This document shows, one piece after another, positions 1-5,778 of a stretch of DNA of 7,664 bases. Source of the stretch: Clostridia bacterium. Lineage in GTDB: Bacteria; UBA6262; WVXT01; JAUXBS01. A model generated the notes under the pieces. The model made no database searches, was not told the origin of the DNA, and saw only the letters and a list, made by a program, of their open reading frames with translations. Each line of letters begins with the position of its first letter. Position 1 is the first letter of the stretch. A program made the position numbers and the translations under genes. The DNA lies in assembly GCA_030619245.1 (NCBI GenBank), contig JAUXBS010000052.1, forward strand, positions 1 to 7,664, in the 5' to 3' direction.

Positions 1-1
1 T

Positions 2-607
2 AAGATTAATAACACAAAGGTGTTTACCAGCTACGATGTAAAATTGTTCTACCGGCTTGATAACTACCACACGTCTTTTGGCCTTACCCTGACTGATATT
101 CTCTCTCCTTACACAGCGCTCCAGGAAGAGACGGAGGAAAAGGATGATATGGATTTAAGGAAGCTCCCAAGGGGGTTGAAGTTCGGGGTTGCCTACAGGG
201 AACCCATGATGAACATAGTCCTGGACCTGAAGCTTAAGGCAAAGGATTTTGATATCCATGCGGGTATTGAAAGGTGGTTCCACGGCAGGGACCTGGCGTT
301 GAGGGCGGGCTACATGCACGGCAGCAGGTCGTTGAACAATATCACGGCAGGGGCGTGTTATAAGGCTGCAGACAGGTACCAGCTTGATTACGTATTCCTT
401 TATCCTCTTTCCGGGTTAAGCAGCATATACGGTTCTCACCGGGTTTCGCTGACCATTCGGTTCGGTGAAATTACCGAGGAAAGGGAGATAAGAAGGCAGG
501 CGGAGAGTATAACAAAAGGTATAAAAAGGGCAAAGATGGAGAAGAGGGAGAAAATAAAGAGGCTTGATTTCCTGATGAATAAGTTCCTGCTGAAGGTTGG
601 GAAGTAA
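2..607 (+). CDS. PorV/PorQ-like outer-membrane beta-barrel protein, 5'-truncated by the window edge
   Basis: This is the C-terminal 201 residues of a barrel protein whose start lies before the window. The frame is open to the left edge (first full codon AAG at 2). Residues before the GTG at 20 already align with the paralog at 1909-3120 (both contain NTK followed by a strand-like segment), so that GTG is not the true start. It aligns end to end with the last half of that paralog, sharing AYREP, IERWFHGRDLALRAGY, LDYVF and PLSGL. The paralog carries the N-terminal PorV/UPF0164 signature, so this fragment is assigned by homology. Alternating polar/hydrophobic strands end near GSHRVSLTIRFG. A 47-residue, very basic helical tail (ITEEREIRRQAE to the end) follows and would lie in the periplasm. 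The family comprises FadL-like barrels; PorV itself carries cargo in type IX secretion. The specific role here is unknown. The next gene starts 36 bp downstream. Confidence 0.85.
   Translation, partial: KINNTKVFTSYDVKLFYRLDNYHTSFGLTLTDILSPYTALQEETEEKDDMDLRKLPRGLKFGVAYREPMMNIVLDLKLKAKDFDIHAGIERWFHGRDLALRAGYMHGSRSLNNITAGACYKAADRYQLDYVFLYPLSGLSSIYGSHRVSLTIRFGEITEEREIRRQAESITKGIKRAKMEKREKIKRLDFLMNKFLLKVGK
263..338 (+). repeat. 76-bp block nearly identical to 2776-2851
   Basis: 75 of 76 bases match the second copy; the only difference is T315 against C2828, which changes Met to Thr. It lies inside the left-edge barrel gene and encodes IERWFHGRDLALRAGY and the residues after it. Flanking coding sequence is clearly more diverged. 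Confidence 0.85.
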
Positions 608-633
608 TACAGGGAACGTTAATCAGGTTATTC

Positions 634-639
634 GGAGGT
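634..639 (+). promoter_or_regulatory. Ribosome binding site for the TPR gene at 644
   Basis: GGAGGT lies 4 bp before the ATG at 644. It is the best Shine-Dalgarno match in the operon and fixes that start, which also gives a proper signal peptide. The two full-length barrel-bearing genes (starts 1909 and 3533) have much weaker matches, so they may depend on translational coupling. Confidence 0.7.
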
Positions 640-643
640 TGTT

Positions 644-1861
644 ATGAACAGAAAATTATGTATTTTACTGCTGATAATAAATACATTGCCGGTTTTAAGC
701 GGTTCGATGGCAATTGCCGGGAAGGCTGACAGTACTTACAAGGCTTTCTATAATGAGGCAAAGGCGAAGTATGCGGCGGGCAACATGCTCGGCGCGGTTA
801 CCGCTCTTGAAAAGGCGTTGGAGGCAGACCCTGAAAACAGGAAGGGCAGAAAATTCCTGCTGAGTACCCTTGTTGAGTTAGGGACCGAGTGCGCCCATAA
901 CGAGGACTTTAATAATGCTGTCGTGTACCTTGACAAGGCAAAAAAGTTAGTTCCCGGAGATAAGGACCTTAATGAAATGTACCTGCTGGTAAAGGACCTG
1001 AAGGATAATGCGGGAGGCCTGTATGCTAATGAAACGGGCATGCCTGACATTGAGCAGATATGCCAGAGGGGTAATTACAGGGCTGCTTATGAGAAGATGA
1101 GGAAAATGGGGGCTGATAAGTCCAGGGATATTGAAATACGCGACTTGTACAAGAAGTTAAAAATGGTTTCAATGACGATACCCGGGATAACCGGGGCGGA
1201 TGATAAATCAGAGCTTTTAAAGAAAGGGATTGGATATTATTTATCAGAGGAGCCGAAGGGCGCAATTAACATCATGCAGTATTACATGGAAAAGAACCCT
1301 GAGGACAGGGAGGCTTCATCATTAATGAGATCCATAAAAGCGGAGTATCCTGACGTTGCAAAGGAAGAGTCAATAGCGGACGGCATGTCTTTTACGGAGA
1401 GCAAGCTGTACAAGGCGCTGAACTATATGTATGAAAACAAGTACGACCTGGCAATTAATGAATGCAACGCTATTCTTGATATTGAACCCGTTAACCTTAC
1501 AGCCTTGCTGCGGCTGGGTTCCGCCTATTACAGCCTGGGGATGAAGGAAAGGGCAAAGGATGCCTGGACGAGGGCAAGGGAGATAGACCCGGCAGTAGAT
1601 GAAGGGCTGGATATATTTATGGAAGAGAAGAAGATAACTATAGAGGTTGAAAAGAAGGAGTCAAAATATGAAAGTAAGGACCAGAAGGACTTTGAAAACT
1701 CAATAAGTTATTATCAGAAAATGGAGAAGCAGCTTGACATTAAGGAGCGTATTGCTTTGCTGCAGAGGATAGTTAACAAGTATAAACCCAGGGGGGTGGA
1801 TATTTCAAAGATACAGTCAATGCTTGAAAATTTAAGAGGAACAAAGAAAAGAATAGAATAG
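644..1861 (+). CDS. Secreted periplasmic TPR protein, stand-alone homolog of the C-terminal half of the barrel-TPR fusion
   Basis: The 405-residue protein has a signal peptide (residues 1-25, MNRKLC then a hydrophobic core, probable cleavage after AIA). TPR-like helical pairs occupy about 31-115 (FYNEAKAKYAAGNMLGAV, EKALEADPEN), followed by degenerate helical repeats to about 250. A second clear TPR block at about 254-325 has KYDLAINECNAILDIEP and then RLGSAYYSLG. After a charged linker rich in Lys and Glu comes a conserved segment of about 50 residues starting FENSISYY and ending GVDISK. From about residue 125 onward it aligns with the C-terminal half of the fusion protein at 3533-5623. TPRs normally bind partner proteins; no catalytic motif is seen. 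Sitting between two barrel genes, it is probably the periplasmic partner of those barrels (inference). No lipobox is seen, so it is likely soluble. The name and precise function are not recognised. Confidence 0.85.
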   Translation: MNRKLCILLLIINTLPVLSGSMAIAGKADSTYKAFYNEAKAKYAAGNMLGAVTALEKALEADPENRKGRKFLLSTLVELGTECAHNEDFNNAVVYLDKAKKLVPGDKDLNEMYLLVKDLKDNAGGLYANETGMPDIEQICQRGNYRAAYEKMRKMGADKSRDIEIRDLYKKLKMVSMTIPGITGADDKSELLKKGIGYYLSEEPKGAINIMQYYMEKNPEDREASSLMRSIKAEYPDVAKEESIADGMSFTESKLYKALNYMYENKYDLAINECNAILDIEPVNLTALLRLGSAYYSLGMKERAKDAWTRAREIDPAVDEGLDIFMEEKKITIEVEKKESKYESKDQKDFENSISYYQKMEKQLDIKERIALLQRIVNKYKPRGVDISKIQSMLENLRGTKKRIE

Positions 1862-1908
1862 AAGGAAACAAGAGGAAAGGAAAGACCTTGAGGAATTGGC
1901 GGTAAATT

Positions 1909-3120
1909 ATGTTAAGATACACTTTGAAAATTGTTATTCTGGTTGTATTCATGAATCTAACAGTGCCCGCAATTGAGGTCCTTGCTGATTATGAGGATAT
2001 AGGGATAGGCGCCAGGCCTGTCGCCATGGGGAGCGCTTTCGCCGGGCTTGCGGACGATGCGAACAGCATATACTACAATCCCGCGGGGCTGGGGCTGTTA
2101 AAGGCCAGGGAGATAACCGGCGGGGAAAGCTGGCTGTTCCTTGGATTAACTGACAGCAGTAAACTGTTTAACGGTTTTTTAGGTTACGTTCATCCCGTAA
2201 GCGGGTCTGCGGGGACCTTTGGGCTGGGCTGGCTCAGCAGGAGTTTGAGGGACAACAGCGCGTTGCTCGGAGGCAGGGAGGAATCCTTTACCAGGTATGC
2301 GGAGAATGTTTTTATCGTTTCCTACGGCAGGGAAATCACGGATTTTGCCGGTAAGCCGTTAAAAAACATCCTGAAGTTCAAAGGGAACTTGCAGGGCAGG
2401 TTATCCGTTGGAATGAATATGAAGTTCATGATGAAATCCTTTGGCCTGGATGATTATTCAATGGATGCGTTAACGGTTTCCGGGCCATCAGGCATTCCTG
2501 ACCCTGTTTTTGGCGAAACGGGGGAGGACAATACAAAAATGTCCATGAGTTGTGACCTGGGGTTGTTTTACAGGCCGGAGAACTACCGTATGTCGTTCGG
2601 GGTGACACTTACGGACATAAACAACCCCTGGACGGCGCTGTCTGAAGACAGCGCTACAGTCGGGGACTTGTGCAGGCTGCCGGCAGGCTTAAGGCTCGGG
2701 GCGGCGTACAGGGAACCCTTGATGAACATTGCTTTTGACCTGAAAGCGCAGGGGGATGATATTGACTTTCATTCCGGTATTGAAAGGTGGTTCCACGGCA
2801 GGGACCTGGCGTTGAGGGCGGGCTACACGCACGGCAGCAGGTCGTTGAACAGCATCGCGGTTGGCGCGTGTTACAGGTACAATGGCAGGTACCGGCTCGA
2901 TTACGTATTTCTTCATCCTCTTTCCGGTTTAAAGGAACTGTACGGTTCACACAGAATTTCGTTTACGATGAGTTTAGGGGAAATGACGGAGGAAAGGGAA
3001 ATAAGGAGGCAGGCGGAAAATATAACAAAAGGCATAAATAAAGCAAAGAGGGAAAAGAGAGAGAAGATGAAAAAACTTGATGAGCTTAAAAACAAGTTTC
3101 TTCAAAAGGTAAATAAATAA
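1909..3120 (+). CDS. PorV/PorQ-like outer-membrane beta-barrel protein (UPF0164-type)
   Basis: The 403-residue protein has a signal peptide of about 26 residues (cleavage after EVLA). The mature N-terminus carries the PorV/PorQ/UPF0164 signature: GIGARPVAMGSAF, GLADDANSIYYNPAGLG. In this FadL-related family the DDA-NPAGL stretch belongs to the N-terminal plug and first strand of a roughly 14-stranded barrel. The barrel appears to end near residue 356 (SHRISFTMSLG). A 47-residue basic helical tail follows (EMTEEREIRRQAEN to the end). It is the intact paralog of the gene at the left edge, including a nearly identical 76-bp stretch. PorV in Bacteroidota collects type IX cargo at the outer membrane; that role is only suggested here, by the sorting-domain gene 18 bp downstream. 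The start at 1909 is chosen for the signal peptide; the upstream Shine-Dalgarno is weak (GGCGGT at 1898-1903, or AGGA further back). Confidence 0.9.
   Translation: MLRYTLKIVILVVFMNLTVPAIEVLADYEDIGIGARPVAMGSAFAGLADDANSIYYNPAGLGLLKAREITGGESWLFLGLTDSSKLFNGFLGYVHPVSGSAGTFGLGWLSRSLRDNSALLGGREESFTRYAENVFIVSYGREITDFAGKPLKNILKFKGNLQGRLSVGMNMKFMMKSFGLDDYSMDALTVSGPSGIPDPVFGETGEDNTKMSMSCDLGLFYRPENYRMSFGVTLTDINNPWTALSEDSATVGDLCRLPAGLRLGAAYREPLMNIAFDLKAQGDDIDFHSGIERWFHGRDLALRAGYTHGSRSLNSIAVGACYRYNGRYRLDYVFLHPLSGLKELYGSHRISFTMSLGEMTEEREIRRQAENITKGINKAKREKREKMKKLDELKNKFLQKVNK
2776..2851 (+). repeat. 76-bp block nearly identical to 263-338
   Basis: This is the second copy of the block, in the intact barrel gene and in the same reading frame and structural position. 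See the copy at 263-338 for the comparison. Confidence 0.85.
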
Positions 3121-3138
3121 CAGGAGAAGGGAGAGATA

Positions 3139-3519
3139 ATGATGAAAAAGAAACTAAAAAGACATGTTTTATGGCTGGCCCTGGTTATGGGACTGGTTGT
3201 TTTTGCCGGTAATTACCTGGCGGCGGGGGACGGACAGGTTTCACCCCGTATATTTACTCCAAATGATGACGGGGTGAATGATGAGGTTAACTTTACTTTC
3301 CCCAATCCGGACCGGGAGAAAATGTCCCAGTGGGGGCGTATCTATGATATACAGGGCCGCAGGATATGCGACCTTATCCTGGATGTTACCAACGAGGAAA
3401 TCAAGTCGGCCTGGGGCGGGGTTAACCTTGCCGGCGAGGTTGTGAGAAGCGGTATTTATATCTATCAGATAAAGACTTCTACAAAGGTGTTTAACGGTAC
3501 GGTGATACTTGCAAAATAG
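3139..3519 (+). CDS. Small secreted protein consisting of a gliding-motility/FlgD-like C-terminal (type IX sorting-type) domain
   Basis: The 126-residue protein has an N-terminus MMKKKLKRH, a hydrophobic core and probable signal cleavage near residues 28-30. The remaining 95 or so residues are one Ig-like domain. Its hallmarks are SPRIFTPNDDGVNDEV near residue 35, then GRIYDIQGRRI, a Trp-Gly-Gly turn, AGEVVRSGIYIYQI and a terminal FNGTVILAK. This pattern (PNxDGxND, W-G-G, SGxYxY, final GTV-x-x-x-K) belongs to the CHU_C/gliding-motility-associated C-terminal domain and the related FlgD Ig-like domain. Such domains usually sit at the end of large exported proteins and direct them through type IX secretion. 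Here there is no cargo ahead of the domain. It lies between two PorV-like genes, 18 bp after one and 13 bp before the other. The start could be either of two adjacent ATGs (3139 or 3142); AGGGAGAG just upstream serves both. It could be a structural or accessory subunit rather than exported cargo. Confidence 0.88.
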   Translation: MMKKKLKRHVLWLALVMGLVVFAGNYLAAGDGQVSPRIFTPNDDGVNDEVNFTFPNPDREKMSQWGRIYDIQGRRICDLILDVTNEEIKSAWGGVNLAGEVVRSGIYIYQIKTSTKVFNGTVILAK

Positions 3520-3532
3520 AAAGCGGTTGGTT

Positions 3533-5623
3533 ATGAGAAGATTAAGGGTTTTTCTGATTACTGTCTGTATTCAAATTCTGGTTTGCGGGTTATCCCTGGC
3601 CGAGTTTGAGTACGTTGGGGTGGGCGCCCGGCCCCTGGGCATGGGGTCCGCCTTCACGGGGCTTGCCGATGATGCTCACAGTATATACTACAACCCCGCG
3701 GGATTGGGGAGTATAGGGCAGAAGACGTTTACCATGGGGCATAACAAACTTTACCGGGGGCTTTCGGATAAGAGCAGCATTGGCAATAGTTTTGCGGGGT
3801 ACGTGCAGCCATTCGGCAATGAGGGGAGCCTGGGGGCGGGAATACTCAGTTTTGGAGTAAGCGGCCTTTACACCGAGACTATGATAATCCTTTCATACGG
3901 GAGGGATGTCAGTAAAATGCTTCCCACTATTTTAACCGTTGAGGATTTATCCGGAGTGTACGCGGGTGCCAGCATCAAATTTTTAAACAAGGGGTATAAC
4001 AAGGAATATACCGGCAGCGGGGAAACTGTATTTAATAAAGGTGATTCCAAATCAGGAGTGGCTGCGGATTTTGGCGCGCTTTACCGGTATAATTATAATT
4101 TTTCATTCGGGCTGGTGTTAACGGACCTGGTGGCTCCGGATATGGGGCTTAAAGAGCAAAGCCCTCTTTCAAGGGGGCTGAAACTGGGCGGGCGTTACGG
4201 GGCGCCGTTTATTAATGTTGTGTTTGACCTGGTTTTAAAGAACGGTAATTTTGGCCCGTGCCTGGGCATGGAAAAATGGTTTATGGAAGGCAGGTTTGCG
4301 TTGCGCGCGGGGTTGGGCGCCAGCCTGTCCGTGGGCGCAAGTTACAGGTTCAGGGAGGACATGACGATTGACTATGCCTATAATAACCCCATAACCGGGA
4401 TAAAGGGGACCCTCGGTTCGCATGTGATTTCCTTTGGGATGAACTTCGGAGGAATAACAGGCAGGATGAGGGAAATCGAAGAAGAGGAAGGCAGGCAGAT
4501 CCAGGCGGCAAAGCTGTTGCGGAAGACCATGATTAACGAGGAAGAGGCGCGTATAGAAACATCCCGTGAGTATTACAATGAAGCGCTTAAATATGCGGAG
4601 AAGGGTGATTTCATTGAAGCTCAGCAGAAGATAAACTCCGCCTTGACGTTAAACACGGTAAACATCGACATACAGGCCTTGTTCAAGAAGTTGACTACCG
4701 TGGCGCAGGTGCTCCCTGTTTCAACGGGCAACGATAACATGTCCGGGCTGATAAGGAAGGGAGTGAGGTTTTATATAGATAATGATGCAAAGCAGGTTGT
4801 GAATATATTCCAGTATCTTGTTGAGAAGCACTCCGGGAACAGGAGGCTCAAGGACTTTATGAGGATTATCAAGAAGCAGTACCCGTCAATAGCAAGGCAG
4901 GAGAAGATCAGCGCGGGGATGAACCTTGTAGACCAGAAACTTTACCGCGCCCTTAATTATCTTTATAACGGAAAATATGACCTTGCCATTAATGAGTGCA
5001 AGGCGGTCCTTGACGTGGAACCGGAGAACGTGGCTGCGCTTACGAGGATGGGGTCGGCAAGTTACGTTCTCGGACAGGAGGAGAAGGCGCTCAGGATGTG
5101 GATGAAGGCGCTGGAAGTGGACCCTGAAAACATAGAGTTAAGGGAGTTCCTTGAGCAGAAGGGCCTGGACCTGGCTGAACTCAGGAAGAAGGATGCGAAA
5201 AGGGAGAAGGAGTTAAAGGCATTTGAGAATTCCATGACTTATTATTATAAAAAGGAAGGGAATTTAAGCAAGGAAGACAGGATAAAAATGCTTAAAAGGA
5301 TAATAAAGAAACATGAAGAGACGGGAGTGGATATTTCAAAGGCCGGGTCGGAGTTAAAAAAGATTGAAAAGATAAATGATATAAAGAAAAAGCTAAATAA
5401 AAAAACCGGGGAAGAGGCGAAAGAACAGGAAACCGGGAAGAAGGAACTCAGCGCTGAAGAGAAGACAGCCCTTAAAAAGAAGTATTACGGCGCGGGGCTT
5501 GCTTTTAAGAAGAGGGGCGAGTATAAGAAGGCAATAACCGAGTTTGAAAAACTACTGGAAATCGACCCCGGACACCCGCAGTCAAGGAGGCAGGTACAGG
5601 AATGCGGGGAATTAATCAAGTGA
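3533..5623 (+). CDS. PorV-like barrel fused to a periplasmic TPR domain
   Basis: The 696-residue protein joins both modules of the neighbouring genes. I chose the ATG at 3533 over an upstream in-frame TTG at 3509, because it avoids overlapping the previous gene and gives a standard signal peptide (MRRLRVFLI, cleavage after SLA, about residue 23). Residues 24-305 form the barrel, with VGVGARPLGMGSAF and GLADDAHSIYYNPAGLG at the N-terminus and a last strand SHVISFGMNFGG. Residues 306-345 are a charged, coiled-coil-like linker matching the tails of the stand-alone barrels. Residues 345-560 are TPR-like, with KYDLAINECKAVLDVEP and LEVDPENIEL. About 563-610 is the FENSMTYY to GVDISK domain shared with the gene at 644. 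A Lys/Glu linker and one further TPR (AGLAFKKRGEYKKAITEFEK) complete it. The expected topology is barrel in the outer membrane and TPR arm in the periplasm. Function is unknown; tethering or cargo handling is an inference. A mobile element begins 2 bp after the stop. Confidence 0.9.
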   Translation: MRRLRVFLITVCIQILVCGLSLAEFEYVGVGARPLGMGSAFTGLADDAHSIYYNPAGLGSIGQKTFTMGHNKLYRGLSDKSSIGNSFAGYVQPFGNEGSLGAGILSFGVSGLYTETMIILSYGRDVSKMLPTILTVEDLSGVYAGASIKFLNKGYNKEYTGSGETVFNKGDSKSGVAADFGALYRYNYNFSFGLVLTDLVAPDMGLKEQSPLSRGLKLGGRYGAPFINVVFDLVLKNGNFGPCLGMEKWFMEGRFALRAGLGASLSVGASYRFREDMTIDYAYNNPITGIKGTLGSHVISFGMNFGGITGRMREIEEEEGRQIQAAKLLRKTMINEEEARIETSREYYNEALKYAEKGDFIEAQQKINSALTLNTVNIDIQALFKKLTTVAQVLPVSTGNDNMSGLIRKGVRFYIDNDAKQVVNIFQYLVEKHSGNRRLKDFMRIIKKQYPSIARQEKISAGMNLVDQKLYRALNYLYNGKYDLAINECKAVLDVEPENVAALTRMGSASYVLGQEEKALRMWMKALEVDPENIELREFLEQKGLDLAELRKKDAKREKELKAFENSMTYYYKKEGNLSKEDRIKMLKRIIKKHEETGVDISKAGSELKKIEKINDIKKKLNKKTGEEAKEQETGKKELSAEEKTALKKKYYGAGLAFKKRGEYKKAITEFEKLLEIDPGHPQSRRQVQECGELIK

Positions 5624-5625
5624 TA

Positions 5626-5653
5626 TGGGGTCAGGTCTCGACATTTAACAAAA
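5626..5653 (+). repeat. Left terminal inverted repeat
   Basis: This is the outer arm of the element, beginning TGGGGTCAGG, 2 bp after the TGA stop at 5621-5623. It pairs with 5724-5751. The outer 14 bases pair perfectly, which is typical of the part recognised by a transposase. Confidence 0.85.
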
Positions 5654-5674
5654 TATGGCAATAAGCAATTTTAT

Positions 5675-5702
5675 TTAACATGCTTGATTGATGGCTGATA
5701 AT
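5675..5702 (+). promoter_or_regulatory. Possible sigma-70-type promoter inside the element
   Basis: TTAACA (5675-5680) and GATAAT (5697-5702) each match the -35 and -10 consensus at 5 of 6 positions, with a 16-bp gap. Transcription would begin about 70 bp before the membrane-protein gene at 5779 and read toward it. Chance matches are common in AT-rich DNA, and the promoter code of this organism is unknown. Confidence 0.3.
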
Positions 5703-5723
5703 TAGTTGATAGGCTAATTCAGC
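5694..5723. repeat. Secondary inverted repeat (small hairpin) inside the element
   Basis: GCTGA (5694-5698) and ATTAG (5701-5705), separated by a 2-nt bulge, pair with CTAAT (5714-5718) and TCAGC (5719-5723) around an 8-nt loop. It abuts the right arm directly, so the element has a subterminal structure on one side only. IS200/IS605-type transposases recognise such imperfect hairpins; the assignment here is an inference. Confidence 0.5.
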
Positions 5724-5751
5724 TTTTGTAAAATGTAGAGACCTGACCCCA
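5724..5751 (-). repeat. Right terminal inverted repeat
   Basis: This is the matching arm, ending GAGACCTGACCCCA, 27 bp before the start of the next gene at 5779. It pairs with 5626-5653 at 26 of 28 positions. Confidence 0.85.
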
Positions 5752-5765
5752 CAGATTTACGGCAA

Positions 5766-5770
5766 AGGAA
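5766..5770 (+). promoter_or_regulatory. Ribosome binding site for the membrane protein gene at 5779
   Basis: AGGAA lies 8 bp before the ATG at 5779. It supports that start, which puts a Lys-rich cytoplasmic N-terminus before the first membrane helix. Confidence 0.55.
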
Positions 5771-5778
5771 AAATTCTT

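Larger units (their letters stand above)
5626..5751. mobile_element. 126-bp MITE/REPIN-like element with 28-nt terminal inverted repeats
   Basis: The left arm (5626-5653) starts TGGGGTCAGGTCTCGACATT, and the right arm (5724-5751) is its reverse complement with 26 of 28 positions pairing (mismatches at 5640/5737 and 5647/5730). The core between them is AT-rich and has no open reading frame of note, so any mobility must be supplied in trans. No convincing target-site duplication flanks it (GATA on the left, CAGA on the right). From memory, GGGGTCAGGTCT-type ends are common in bacterial intergenic repeats near IS200-like REP-associated tyrosine transposases, which make no target duplication. That link is recalled, not tested. 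The transcript could fold into one long hairpin, but no T-run follows, so it is not a standard intrinsic terminator. Confidence 0.8.

Noticed and set aside
20..22. GTG as the start codon of the first gene
   Set aside because: The frame is open upstream to the window edge, the preceding residues align with the paralog, and the protein would lack its signal peptide and barrel N-terminus.
748..1265. Minus-strand open frames opposite the TPR gene
   Set aside because: They are antisense to a clearly coding gene, have low-complexity Ser/Pro-rich translations and show no recognisable domain.
2426..3095. Several open frames on both strands overlapping the barrel gene
   Set aside because: These are shadow frames of the PorV-like gene; the translations are Pro/Cys/Arg-rich with no family signature.
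3509..3511. TTG as the start of the barrel-TPR fusion gene
   Set aside because: It would overlap the previous gene and add MQNRKRLV before a complete signal peptide; ATG 3533 fits better.
3868..4423. Minus-strand open frames opposite the fusion gene
   Set aside because: They are short, antisense to a well-supported gene and have no supporting motif.
5626..5751. Intrinsic terminator or CRISPR-type repeat
   Set aside because: The hairpin is not followed by a T-run, and there are only two inverted arms with no array of direct repeats and spacers.
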